Shown here: positions 13,117-19,853 of the stretch, piece after piece | Layout: every line of letters begins with the position of its first letter | How positions within the stretch are numbered: the stretch's first letter is position 1 | NCBI GenBank assembly: GCA_021734045.1 | Contig: JAIPJR010000055.1 | Location: 1 to 19,853 of the forward strand | DNA length: 19,853 bases | Source of the DNA: Fidelibacterota bacterium | GTDB lineage: Bacteria; Fidelibacterota; UBA8477 | Direction: 5' to 3' | Made by a program: the position numbers and the translations under genes | The notes under the pieces: model-generated | The model's input: only the letters and a program-made list of their open reading frames with translations | Database searches by the model: none | Told to the model about the DNA's origin: nothing

Positions 13117-13383
13117 ATGGCAGCAGAGGAATCAAATCTGAGACGCCCCAGATATTCGATGCCCGGCTTTGTTAAGCAAGCGCTTGAGGAGCATCGGTTG
13201 ATGGCTGAATATCAAAAACGGCCGGCGTACCAGCAAAACGACTACATTGGCTGGATAAACAGAGCAGAACGTCAAGAAACGAAGGAAAAGAGGCTGCACC
13301 AAATGCTAGAAGAGCTTGAAAAGGGTGGCGTTTACATGAATATGGCGCATCCCCCATCAAGAAAGAACAAGAAGGGGGAATAA
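13117..13383 (+). CDS. Small YdeI/OmpD-associated-family-like protein
   Basis: The product has 88 residues. ATG 13117 is chosen because AGGAGG (13107-13112) lies four bases upstream; the same frame is open far upstream only through repeats. After a short polar start the sequence has a helical pattern, FVKQALEEHRLMAEYQKRPA, then NDYIGWINRAERQETKEKRL and a Lys-rich tail. The [YF](I/V)xWIxxAxxxETRxKR core is that of the C-terminal helical part of YdeI/OmpD-associated proteins (PF13376), here without the longer N-terminal domain usual in the family. Biochemical function is unknown. It is followed after five bases by a truncated RidA-like gene, suggesting a former two-gene unit. Confidence 0.7.
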   Translation: MAAEESNLRRPRYSMPGFVKQALEEHRLMAEYQKRPAYQQNDYIGWINRAERQETKEKRLHQMLEELEKGGVYMNMAHPPSRKNKKGE

Positions 13384-13388
13384 ATAGA

Positions 13389-13538
13389 ATGAGTGTCGAG
13401 TATTTGTGTCCAGATGGCTTGCATAAAAATCCTGCTTTCTCGCAGGTGGTTGTAACGCAAGGCAAAGTACGCATGGTCTACATCGGCGGTCAAAATGCGG
13501 TTAATTCGTCCGGTGAACTTTGTCATTACCTACGCTAA
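13389..13538 (+). pseudogene. Truncated RidA/YjgF-family gene fragment (49 codons)
   Basis: From ATG 13389 the frame encodes 49 residues. MSVEYLCPDGLHKNPAFSQV, then VVTQGKVRMVYIGGQNAVNS and SGE match the N-terminal third of RidA/YjgF (Rid) proteins, whose canonical opening includes NPAFSQ(V/A)V and (V/I)GGQ. Rid proteins are about 125 residues and deaminate reactive enamine/imine intermediates; the catalytic Arg and Glu near the C-terminus are absent here. After SGE the sequence turns into LCHYLR and a stop, so the gene is broken by a deletion or rearrangement rather than a simple point stop. A GGGGGA tract about 12 bases upstream and the five-base gap show that it was read together with the YdeI-like gene. 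Confidence 0.75.
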
Positions 13539-13574
13539 ATAATTGTATCACTCACTCGAAAGTAAGGTGAAATC

Positions 13575-14912
13575 GTGTGGTCTAAAATTAAATCAGGGCT
13601 GCTTTTCGCAATTGCCCTGGGGTTCGTTTTGTCTTGTTCCGAATCACAGATGCCGTCAAAACCGGTGGATCCGAATAAATATCAAAATTCATTTTGGATG
13701 CATACTGAGACCGGGCATGCAAAGGATTATTACATTCAAATTTCTTTACCCCGGAGCTATTACGACACTAAAAACAAGCAGTATCCCGTTATTTACCTGA
13801 CAGATGCGGACTATTGTTTCAATATGGCAGAAGATCTCACCCTGGTATTGGACTGGCCACAGCGGGAAGTTATTGTCGTCGGGATAGGGCTCGGTTCACC
13901 TGAACGACTCCGCGCATTTAGGGAGGCTGAATATGGTGATATTAAGGATGCGTCTGGTGAACCTGGATGGGTTCAGTTCCTAAATTTCATTGAAGAACAA
14001 TTAATTCCCCATGTTGAATCGAAATATCGAATCAATCCTTTTAACAGAACCTTGTACGGGTGGTCCCTGGCAGTTCAGTTTATAACCAATGTTTTAGATG
14101 AAAACCCATTACTTTTTCATAATTACATTATTGGAGGTGGCGGTAGAAAGCCACTTTATGTTGATAACTTGTATAGTAAATGGCCCGATTTGCCTGTGAA
14201 TATTTACTTCGGGACAGGCGAATATGATGGCAATCTCCACATTTTGATGAATTTCACTGATAATATTTCAAGTAAGCATTTTTCAGGATTGGAAACCAAG
14301 CGAGAGATTTATCCGGGATTGGGTCATGAAATGATTACCAAGGGTGTGCTTCTTGATCGAGGGATGAAATGGTTGTATTCAAAAAAGCCGATAGAGCCTC
14401 GGCTTAGACTGGCAATGAAATCTGGTGGGGTCGAAGCATGTCTGGAAAAGTTTAACAAGCTGCAGTTAACCAATCCGGATGACTATGATTTCAATCCAGT
14501 ACATCTGGTGAACTATGCTGAATCACTAGGCAATGAAGGAAACACTGAAGCCGAGAAAGCTATTTTAAAATATGTTCAACAGGCGTACCCAGTTAGAAAT
14601 GTAACCATTCATGTTGTGACGGAAGCGATGCCGGACTCAGAAACCATATATATCACAGGTAATCATGCGGAGCTCGGAAATTGGAATCCAAAAAAAGTTG
14701 CGCTGAAGCAATTGGATGCAAGGGTATGGGGTGGAACATACCAGATCTTTTCGGGGGATGAATTAGAATTCAAGATTACCCGGGGGAGCTGGGAGACACA
14801 AGCCGCTGATTCAACTGGTTTGGAATTAGCGAATTTTGTGGCGAGCATTACCACTGATACGCTGATTACTAAAGTCGTTGAGGGATGGGTGGATAAAAAA
14901 ACGGGCAGTTAA
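13575..14912 (+). CDS. Esterase-fold lipoprotein with C-terminal CBM20-like domain
   Basis: The product has 445 residues. GTG 13575 is preceded by AAGGTGA. Residues 1-21 are a lipoprotein signal (LLFAIALGFVLSC) with lipobox Cys21. Residues about 40-270 are an alpha/beta-hydrolase of the esterase D/Fes type (PF00756): DYYIQISLPRSYY, YPVIYLTDADY, VVGIGL, FIEEQLIPHVESKYR, a nucleophile elbow YGWSLAV (Ser164), an acidic FGTGEYDG (Glu216 or Asp218) and GLGHEM (His251). The usual GHSxGG is G-W-S-L-A here. Residues 273-338 are a helical linker. Residues 341-440 resemble a CBM20-type starch-binding domain (IYITGNHAELGNWNPKK, LEFKITRGSWE). A cell-surface enzyme acting on acylated glycans or siderophores is plausible but unproven. 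The gene looks AT-richer than its neighbours, which may indicate acquisition. It begins 36 bases after the RidA fragment. Confidence 0.82.
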   Translation: MWSKIKSGLLFAIALGFVLSCSESQMPSKPVDPNKYQNSFWMHTETGHAKDYYIQISLPRSYYDTKNKQYPVIYLTDADYCFNMAEDLTLVLDWPQREVIVVGIGLGSPERLRAFREAEYGDIKDASGEPGWVQFLNFIEEQLIPHVESKYRINPFNRTLYGWSLAVQFITNVLDENPLLFHNYIIGGGGRKPLYVDNLYSKWPDLPVNIYFGTGEYDGNLHILMNFTDNISSKHFSGLETKREIYPGLGHEMITKGVLLDRGMKWLYSKKPIEPRLRLAMKSGGVEACLEKFNKLQLTNPDDYDFNPVHLVNYAESLGNEGNTEAEKAILKYVQQAYPVRNVTIHVVTEAMPDSETIYITGNHAELGNWNPKKVALKQLDARVWGGTYQIFSGDELEFKITRGSWETQAADSTGLELANFVASITTDTLITKVVEGWVDKKTGS

Positions 14913-15069
14913 AGCACCAGCGGTCAGCTCAAAGGAAGTTGTCTGGCGCCGCGCCCTTAATCTTACTCAATCCACACCAGGGAAGGCTTCCTCTGCACTC
15001 GGCCGGAGAATTTTTCGTCTCTGTGCTCTTGTTGCAACCCGGGTGATTTCTATGGTTAAGGTTAATCAA

Positions 15070-15846
15070 TCACTCCCCCGTACAGCAGGAACCATCCGTT
15101 TCCATCATCATTTTGCCATTGCCGGAATTGTGCTGCATTTTTTCCATCTGCAGCTTCATCTGGGCTGGTGTTTTCCCACTCATTTTGGGACTGATGTAGG
15201 GAATACCCAGAGACAAGCCCCGCAGGATGAATAGCACCGCCAGGAGCACAGCGCCCACCGGGACCAGTTTCTGGATAAATCGGCGCACCTCAATCCCCAC
15301 CCAGTTACCCGCCAGGGAGGTGGCCAGCATGATGGGGAATGTCCCCATACCGAACAATGCCATGTAAGCGGCACCGGACCACACACCACCCGTTGACATG
15401 GCGCCTGCCAGGCCCACATAAACGAATCCGCAGGGCAGAAAGCCATTCAAAACGCCGATTGTGAAGAGGGATGGATGGGAATTATTCCGGAACAACCGTC
15501 CCCAAAAGTCGCGCACGCGCACCATGAATGTCTGAACCGGTGAGAACGGCAGCAATTTGGCGGCATATTTTGAGGGTAAAAATACCCCCAGGAGAATCAC
15601 AACCCCCAGCGCGATGGAAAGACTCTGCTGATAACCTGCCAGGGCGATTGATTGACCTATGATGCCGAAAATAATCCCCAGCAACGAATAGGTGACGATT
15701 CGTCCCAGATTGTACAACACCCGCCCAAAAATCCAGGCGCGTTTTTGCGCGTAGCCCCCCGGCAAAGCCAGCGTAATGGGACCGCACATCCCCACGCAAT
15801 GAAAACTTCCCAACAATCCGATGATGAAACCTGTCCAAATATCCAT
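15070..15846 (-). CDS. SafE/UreH-like membrane transporter with Met-rich C-terminal tail
   Basis: The product is 258 residues from ATG 15846; an ATG three codons upstream directly abuts the AAGGGG ribosome binding site (15856-15861), whereas 15846 is nine bases from it. The opening GLLGSFHCVGMCGPITLALPG (9-29, shown in parts: GSFHCVGMCGPI) and VLNGFLPCGFVYVGLAGA (132-149) are hallmarks of the COG2836/PF13386 family (sulfite exporter SafE or UreH-like), related to metal transporters. About six transmembrane helices precede a cytoplasmic or periplasmic tail (219-258) with seven Met, one His and a Cys-Cys pair, a soft-metal-binding composition. It may carry copper or nickel or another small solute; that is inference. 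It stands between two convergent or distant neighbours; no operon partner is obvious. Confidence 0.82.
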   Translation of the reverse strand: MDIWTGFIIGLLGSFHCVGMCGPITLALPGGYAQKRAWIFGRVLYNLGRIVTYSLLGIIFGIIGQSIALAGYQQSLSIALGVVILLGVFLPSKYAAKLLPFSPVQTFMVRVRDFWGRLFRNNSHPSLFTIGVLNGFLPCGFVYVGLAGAMSTGGVWSGAAYMALFGMGTFPIMLATSLAGNWVGIEVRRFIQKLVPVGAVLLAVLFILRGLSLGIPYISPKMSGKTPAQMKLQMEKMQHNSGNGKMMMETDGSCCTGE

Positions 15847-15940
15847 GTGATTCATCCCCTTCAGATGATTATTTGAACCAGACGGTTTTGTATCTGAATA
15901 TTCTATCTAGCATTCGATCTGCATTTGCTATACAAGCTTA

Positions 15941-16016
15941 GCGGTCTCTGCGATTATTTTTTTAGAGTCTCTTTGCGTATCTGGCGTGATTCTTTGCGCC
16001 TTGCGGTTAATTTCTT
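15941..16016 (-). repeat. CGCAAAG/CGCAGAG-type repeat at the gltX 3' end
   Basis: Read on the minus strand: AAGAAATTAACCGCAAGGCG, CAAAGAATCACGCC, ACGCAAAGAGACTC, an A run, and ATCGCAGAGACCGC. It belongs to the same family as 6111-6162. Its first bases overlap the last codons and stop of gltX (stop 16007-16009), so the repeat supplies the stop codon. Confidence 0.6.
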
Positions 16017-17422
16017 AATGCCGCCGCCAGTCGCTCCCGCACCTTTTCCCTGCCGAAGATCTCCACAATCCGCGGCAACTCCGGCCCGTGGACCTGTCCG
16101 GTTAACGCGATTCGCACCGGCATCCACAACTGCTTGCCCTTCACCCCAGTCTCCTGCTGGATTTGCTTCATCATGGACTTGAATGCGTCCGCCGTCAAGG
16201 TTTCAATTGTATCCAAAATTTCCACCGCAGCCCTGTAAACGGTTTGGCTGGATTCTGCTTTCAGCATGGTGGCCGCATCGTCATTCTCCGGAACCGGTAT
16301 TTCAGTCAACAATGGCTCCAGATGGTCCGGCAGATCGACCAGCGTGGTAAGACTATCCCTTACCAGCAGGAGCAACTCATCCGATACGACTGCATGTCCC
16401 TGGCCTGCCAGCCAGGTGTTGGCGCGATTCAGGTAATCGTTCACCTCCAGCATGCGGATGTATTGGCCATTCATCCAGTACAATTTTTCAAGATTAAAAA
16501 CTGCGCCGGCTTTATTCACCCGCTCCAGCGAAAAAACATCCACTAGCTCTTCCAGGCTGAAAACTTCTCGGTCATCGCCCGGATTCCACCCCAGCAGCGC
16601 CACAAAATTCACCAGCGCTTCCGGAAGAATGCCCTTGGTGCGATAGTCCTCCACCGCCACATCGCCCTGGCGTTTGGATAATTTGGAGCGGTCGCTGTTG
16701 AGCAAAAGCGGCAGGTGGGCAAATTCCGGAACCTCCCAGCCCAGATATTGATAGAGCAAAATATGTTTGGGCGTGCTGGGTAGCCATTCTTCACCCCGAA
16801 TCACCAGATTCACCTGCATATAATGATCATCCACCACATTGGCCAGATGGTAGGTGGGAAAGCCGTCGGTCTTCAACAAAACCTGGTCATCCATTTGATT
16901 CAGGGGATAGTTGATGTTTCCCCGCACCCGGTCTGAAAATTTCATCTCACCGGTTTCGGGAATTTTCATCCGCACCACATGGGGTTCAGACTTGGCACGC
17001 TGGGCTGCTTCAGCTTTGGGAATGTGACGGCAATGCCCATCGTAACCCGGCTGCCGCTTGGCGGCAATTTGCCCCTGCCGCACCTCCTCCAGTCTTTCGG
17101 AAGAGCAGAAGCAATAGTAGGCATGATCCTCAGCTACGAGTTGGTCAATGTGACGATGATAGATATCCAGACGCTCTGACTGAAAATAGGGTCCAAAATC
17201 ACCACCACGCTCCGGACCTTCATCATAATCCAATCCCGCCCAGTGTAAACTCCCAATCAGATTCTGCACGGCGCCGGTAACCTTCCGGTTCTGATCCGTG
17301 TCCTCAATGCGCAGAATGAACTGCCCTTTGGTCTGGCGTGCCACCAGATAGTTGAACAATGCCGTTCGTAAACCGCCCACATGCAACTTCCCCGTGGGGC
17401 TTGGTGCGAACCTAACTCTCAT
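16007..17422 (-). CDS. gltX: Glutamate--tRNA ligase
   Basis: The product has 471 residues. GluRS charges tRNA-Glu (or, in non-discriminating forms, tRNA-Gln) with glutamate in the cytoplasm. Class I signatures: RFAPSPTGKLHVGGLRTALF (4-23, the HIGH motif is HVGG), LRIEDTD (37-43), a zinc-type site C104/C106 with YDGHC (127-131), and KLSKRQGD (247-254, KMSKS motif). The C-terminal half is the helical anticodon-binding domain, ending AAALRN. ATG 17422 overlaps the dedA stop by 11 bases, so it is probably coupled to dedA. Its last codons and stop fall in a dispersed repeat; the true ancestral C-terminus may have been slightly different. Confidence 0.95.
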   Translation of the reverse strand: MRVRFAPSPTGKLHVGGLRTALFNYLVARQTKGQFILRIEDTDQNRKVTGAVQNLIGSLHWAGLDYDEGPERGGDFGPYFQSERLDIYHRHIDQLVAEDHAYYCFCSSERLEEVRQGQIAAKRQPGYDGHCRHIPKAEAAQRAKSEPHVVRMKIPETGEMKFSDRVRGNINYPLNQMDDQVLLKTDGFPTYHLANVVDDHYMQVNLVIRGEEWLPSTPKHILLYQYLGWEVPEFAHLPLLLNSDRSKLSKRQGDVAVEDYRTKGILPEALVNFVALLGWNPGDDREVFSLEELVDVFSLERVNKAGAVFNLEKLYWMNGQYIRMLEVNDYLNRANTWLAGQGHAVVSDELLLLVRDSLTTLVDLPDHLEPLLTEIPVPENDDAATMLKAESSQTVYRAAVEILDTIETLTADAFKSMMKQIQQETGVKGKQLWMPVRIALTGQVHGPELPRIVEIFGREKVRERLAAALRN

Positions 17423-18041
17423 GTAATGTCGCTCTCTTCCGTTGTTGTTTCACGCGCCAGTGATATCCCAACCAGGTTGCGATAATCACCAGAAACACAA
17501 TCGTCGCTATACTATTATATTCTGCCAGATAATGGCGTACAACTTCCCAGTTTTTCCCCAGCCGGGCGCCCAGCCAGATGAGGACGCCATTCCACACCAA
17601 GCTGGATAAAAAACTCAATCCAAATACTTTTCGCCAGTCCAGATGACCCACACCGGCAAACAGGGCAATCACGCTCCGTAACCCGGCCATAAACCGGTTG
17701 ATCAGCACCACGCCGTATCCCCAACGATTAAAAAGCTGGTCCACACGGGACAGCGCTTTATCCGAAAACCATTTCTGCTGCCGCTCAAAAATAAAGCCGC
17801 GGCCATAGCGGTGCCCCATGTAGTAAATTGTCATGAATCCCGCCACGCTGCCGACCAGTGTCGTGACCAGCGCCAGAGAAAAGGAAAGATCACCCACGCC
17901 CACCATATAAGCACCGAAAATCAAAATCGTATCACCGGGTATGGGGGGGAAAATATTCTCAATATAGGAGGCTAGGAGAATGATGGTGAAAACCACCAGC
18001 GGAGATGCATTGTGAACAAACTGGGTGATGGCTTCCAGCAT
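17412..18041 (-). CDS. DedA family membrane protein (VTT domain)
   Basis: The product has 209 residues. DedA proteins are inner-membrane proteins with a SNARE-associated (VTT) fold; members such as UptA return undecaprenyl phosphate across the membrane. Visible features: YIENIFPPIPGDTIL (26-40) with the conserved Glu28 and reentrant FPPIPGD, GSVAGFMTIYYMGHRYGRG (64-82), and NRFMAGLRSVIALFAGV (115-131) with Arg116 and Arg122. The C-terminus has a final helix (176-193) and a basic tail. It starts nine bases after the ispF stop and overlaps gltX. ispF supplies polyprenyl precursors, but this arrangement alone does not prove a shared role. Confidence 0.88.
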   Translation of the reverse strand: MLEAITQFVHNASPLVVFTIILLASYIENIFPPIPGDTILIFGAYMVGVGDLSFSLALVTTLVGSVAGFMTIYYMGHRYGRGFIFERQQKWFSDKALSRVDQLFNRWGYGVVLINRFMAGLRSVIALFAGVGHLDWRKVFGLSFLSSLVWNGVLIWLGARLGKNWEVVRHYLAEYNSIATIVFLVIIATWLGYHWRVKQQRKRATLHES

Positions 18042-18050
18042 GGGTTGCGA

Positions 18051-18545
18051 TTACTCGGTCACAAGGATTAGCGCTATCGCTTGAACCGCCACGCCTGCGC
18101 CCGTGCCGGTGAAATCCAGCCCTTCGGTGGTGGTCGCTTTCACGGAGACCTGTGAAATATCACACCCCATGGCGCGCGCCAGGTTCTGCCGCATCGCTGC
18201 AATATACGGTGCCAGTTTGGGCGCCTGCAAAACGATGGTGGCATCCACATTTCCCACCTGAAAACCAGCCTGGGTTAATTTTGCAGAAATATCACTTAAA
18301 AATGTCAGGGAATTGGCGCCGGCGTACTGTGCTTCCGAGTCTGGAAAATGTTGCCCAATGTCGCCCATCGCTGCCGCACCCAAAAGTGCGTCACAAACAG
18401 CATGGGTTAACACATCACCATCCGAGTGTCCCAGCACACCTTTTTCGAAGGGAATTTCCACACCACCCAATATGAGCGGGCGCCCCGCCACCAGGCGATG
18501 GACATCATACCCGATTCCGATGCGAGGTGTGGCAGATGGTTTCAT
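18051..18545 (-). CDS. ispF: 2-C-methyl-D-erythritol 2,4-cyclodiphosphate synthase
   Basis: The product has 164 residues. IspF is the homotrimeric MEP-pathway enzyme that cyclises CDP-ME 2-phosphate to MEcPP. Motifs: IGIGYDVHRL (9-18, metal ligands Asp14 and His16), LGGVEIP (26-32), GHSDGDVLTHAVCDALLGAA (39-58, with the third metal ligand His48), GDIGQHFPD (61-69) and VKATTTEGLDFTGTGAG (near 135-151). The start ATG 18545 has no clear ribosome binding site but fits the family N-terminus closely. It lies 28 bases after queA and nine bases before dedA in the same direction. Confidence 0.95.
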   Translation of the reverse strand: MKPSATPRIGIGYDVHRLVAGRPLILGGVEIPFEKGVLGHSDGDVLTHAVCDALLGAAAMGDIGQHFPDSEAQYAGANSLTFLSDISAKLTQAGFQVGNVDATIVLQAPKLAPYIAAMRQNLARAMGCDISQVSVKATTTEGLDFTGTGAGVAVQAIALILVTE

Positions 18546-18573
18546 GGTGTTGATTTTCGTCCGGTGTACCGCG

Positions 18574-19629
18574 TTAATGAATCAACATGGCATCACCATA
18601 GCTGAAAAAGCGATATTTTTCTGCAATGGCGGCCTGGTAAGCCTTCATAATCATGTCCCGGCTGGACAGGGCAGAAACCAGCATGAGCAGCGTGGATTTG
18701 GGTTGGTGGAAATTGGTGACCAGGGCATCAATCACCTTAAACTCAAACGGCGGTTTAATAAATTTGTCAGTCCAGCCATGCGCTGCTTTCAGACCATTGG
18801 GTTTCATCACAGCGGATTCCAGCGCCCGCACCACGGTGGTTCCCACACCCACGACACGCTTTCCGTCCGCTTTCGCTTTTTTAATGGCATCCACGGTTTC
18901 CTGGGGCACAGCGTATTCTTCAGCGTCCATATGATGCCGGTTCAGATCCTCCACATTCACGGGACGGAACGTGCCCAATCCCACATGCAACAGCACCGGT
19001 TGTACCACGACGCCTTTGTCTTTGGCTTTTTGTAAAATCTTATCGGTAAAATGCAGTCCGGCAGTTGGTGCTGCCACGGCGCCATATTCCCGGGCATAAA
19101 TGGTCTGGTACCGCTCCTTGTCCAGCGCTTCGGCCTGACGCTTGATGTAGGGCGGCAGCGGCCAGCTTCCTACCTGATCCAGCATTTCATAAACGGTTTC
19201 ACCGTTGGATTCAAAGCGGATAACGCGGCCACCGGAGACGGTATTGTCAATAACATCTGCCGTGTATTTACCGTCAATCACCAGCTTATTTCCCACCCGA
19301 ACTTTGCGGGCCGGCTTAACCAGAACCTCCCACAATTCCTTCCCCAGCTCCCGCAGCATGAAGACTTCAACCTGTGTGTCGGTTTTGTCTTTGATCGCGA
19401 ATAATCGGGCCGGGAAGACCTTCGTTTCATTCACAATCAACACATCACCGGGACTTAAATAATCCACCACATCGGGAAATTGCTTGTGCTCAATGGCACC
19501 GGTCTTTCGATTTAAAACCAGAAGCCGGGAACCATCACGCTTCTCCGCCGGGTATTGGGCAATCAACTCCTCCGGGAGCTCATAATCAAAATCAGACAGG
19601 GTCAGGGGTTGAACTTGATCAAAAAACAT
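18574..19629 (-). CDS. queA: S-adenosylmethionine:tRNA ribosyltransferase-isomerase
   Basis: The product has 351 residues, the usual QueA size. It transfers and isomerises the ribosyl of AdoMet onto 7-aminomethyl-7-deazaguanine at tRNA position 34, making epoxyqueuosine. Motifs: LSDFDYELPEELIAQYPAEK (11-30), RDGSRLLVLNR, GDVLIVNETKVFPARL, VAAPTAGLHFTDKIL, LHVGLGTFRPV and VTNFHQPKSTLLMLVSAL, then YRFFSYGDAMLI at the C-terminus. It begins 16 bases after the ruvB stop with the leader TAGGTAAAGAAATTC. The ruvB-queA pairing is common in bacteria. Confidence 0.95.
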   Translation of the reverse strand: MFFDQVQPLTLSDFDYELPEELIAQYPAEKRDGSRLLVLNRKTGAIEHKQFPDVVDYLSPGDVLIVNETKVFPARLFAIKDKTDTQVEVFMLRELGKELWEVLVKPARKVRVGNKLVIDGKYTADVIDNTVSGGRVIRFESNGETVYEMLDQVGSWPLPPYIKRQAEALDKERYQTIYAREYGAVAAPTAGLHFTDKILQKAKDKGVVVQPVLLHVGLGTFRPVNVEDLNRHHMDAEEYAVPQETVDAIKKAKADGKRVVGVGTTVVRALESAVMKPNGLKAAHGWTDKFIKPPFEFKVIDALVTNFHQPKSTLLMLVSALSSRDMIMKAYQAAIAEKYRFFSYGDAMLIH

Positions 19630-19645
19630 GAATTTCTTTACCTAC

Positions 19646-19853
19646 TTATTTCTCACCAAATAAATGCTGTTGCGTTGTTGCGGTTAACTTGATTCCCAAA
19701 TGCTTGTATGCCAATGGCGTGGCCTGGCGCCCCCGGGGCGTCCGGTCCAGAAATCCTTCCATGATCAGGAAGGGTTCATAAACCTCCTCAATAGTGTCCG
19801 CCTCTTCACCCACCGCCACCGACAAGGAATTCACACCCACCGGGCCGCCACCG
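19646..19853 (-). CDS. ruvB: Holliday junction branch migration ATPase RuvB, C-terminal fragment
   Basis: The last 68 codons of RuvB are present; the gene continues beyond the window end. The [20 protein letters not shown] segment followed by [20 protein letters not shown] and [13 protein letters not shown] is the RuvB winged-helix C-terminal domain, which contacts DNA. RuvB is the hexameric motor that drives RuvA-bound Holliday junctions. The ATPase domain is outside the window. The visible end is intact and typical in length, with the stop at 19646-19648; queA follows after 16 bases. Confidence 0.95.
   Translation of the reverse strand, partial: GGGPVGVNSLSVAVGEEADTIEEVYEPFLIMEGFLDRTPRGRQATPLAYKHLGIKLTATTQQHLFGEK

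Noticed and set aside
14913-15069. Terminator between the convergent esterase and SafE-like genes
   Set aside because: A small GGAAG/CTTCC palindrome is present but without a T run or stable stem; nothing else recognisable.

Overview
The window reads as a chromosomal segment of a Gram-negative (diderm) bacterium. It carries three lipid A or LPS genes in a row (lpxB, a DUF374 acyltransferase, lpxK), a lipoprotein, and housekeeping genes for tRNA modification, isoprenoids, shikimate and Glu-tRNA. The large sodium:solute symporter, the AmpG-like permease with a big extracytoplasmic insert, and the palindromic intergenic repeats suggest a member of the FCB side of the tree (Bacteroidetes/Calditrichota/KSB1/Marinimicrobia-like). 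That placement is inference from gene style only; no rRNA or other decisive marker is present.

Layout: (1) 1-138, minus strand: the tip and first 28 codons of an ISL3-type insertion sequence that has landed in the 3' part of a secreted LamG-domain gene (105-878). (2) 1226-1804, plus: a six-helix membrane protein, then a hairpin terminator shared with the convergent symporter gene. (3) 1898-5959, minus: aroQ, an AmpG-like permease and a sodium:solute symporter, in that transcription order. (4) 5990-7200: repeat island A, a gene-free mosaic of at least eight palindromic or purine-rich repeat families. (5) 7207-8041, plus: a TipA/Mta-type MerR regulator with its own MerR-style promoter and a well-formed internal start for the ligand-binding domain alone. 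(6) 8258-12193, minus: Gfo/Idh/MocA oxidoreductase, lpxB, DUF374 acyltransferase and lpxK; the last three overlap end to end. (7) 12194-13000: repeat island B, built from the same modules as island A in nearly the same order. (8) 13117-14912, plus: a small YdeI/OmpD-associated-type protein, a truncated RidA-like gene of 49 codons, and an esterase lipoprotein with a C-terminal starch-binding-like domain. (9) 15070-15846, minus: a SafE/UreH-like membrane protein with a Met-rich tail. (10) 16007-19853, minus: a tight operon ruvB (partial), queA, ispF, dedA, gltX.

Functionally, most genes serve envelope construction and turnover: lipid A assembly (oxidoreductase, lpxB, acyltransferase, lpxK), probable muropeptide or sugar import (ampG-like plus symporter), an undecaprenyl-phosphate-type DedA protein, and ispF in the pathway that supplies polyprenyl carriers. 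No phage, CRISPR, toxin-antitoxin or defence system was seen. The most distinctive material is non-coding: two collinear but partly permuted repeat islands, each between divergently transcribed genes. Also notable are the IS-truncated LamG gene, the dual-start TipA-like regulator, and the roughly 200-residue extracytoplasmic insert in the AmpG-like permease.
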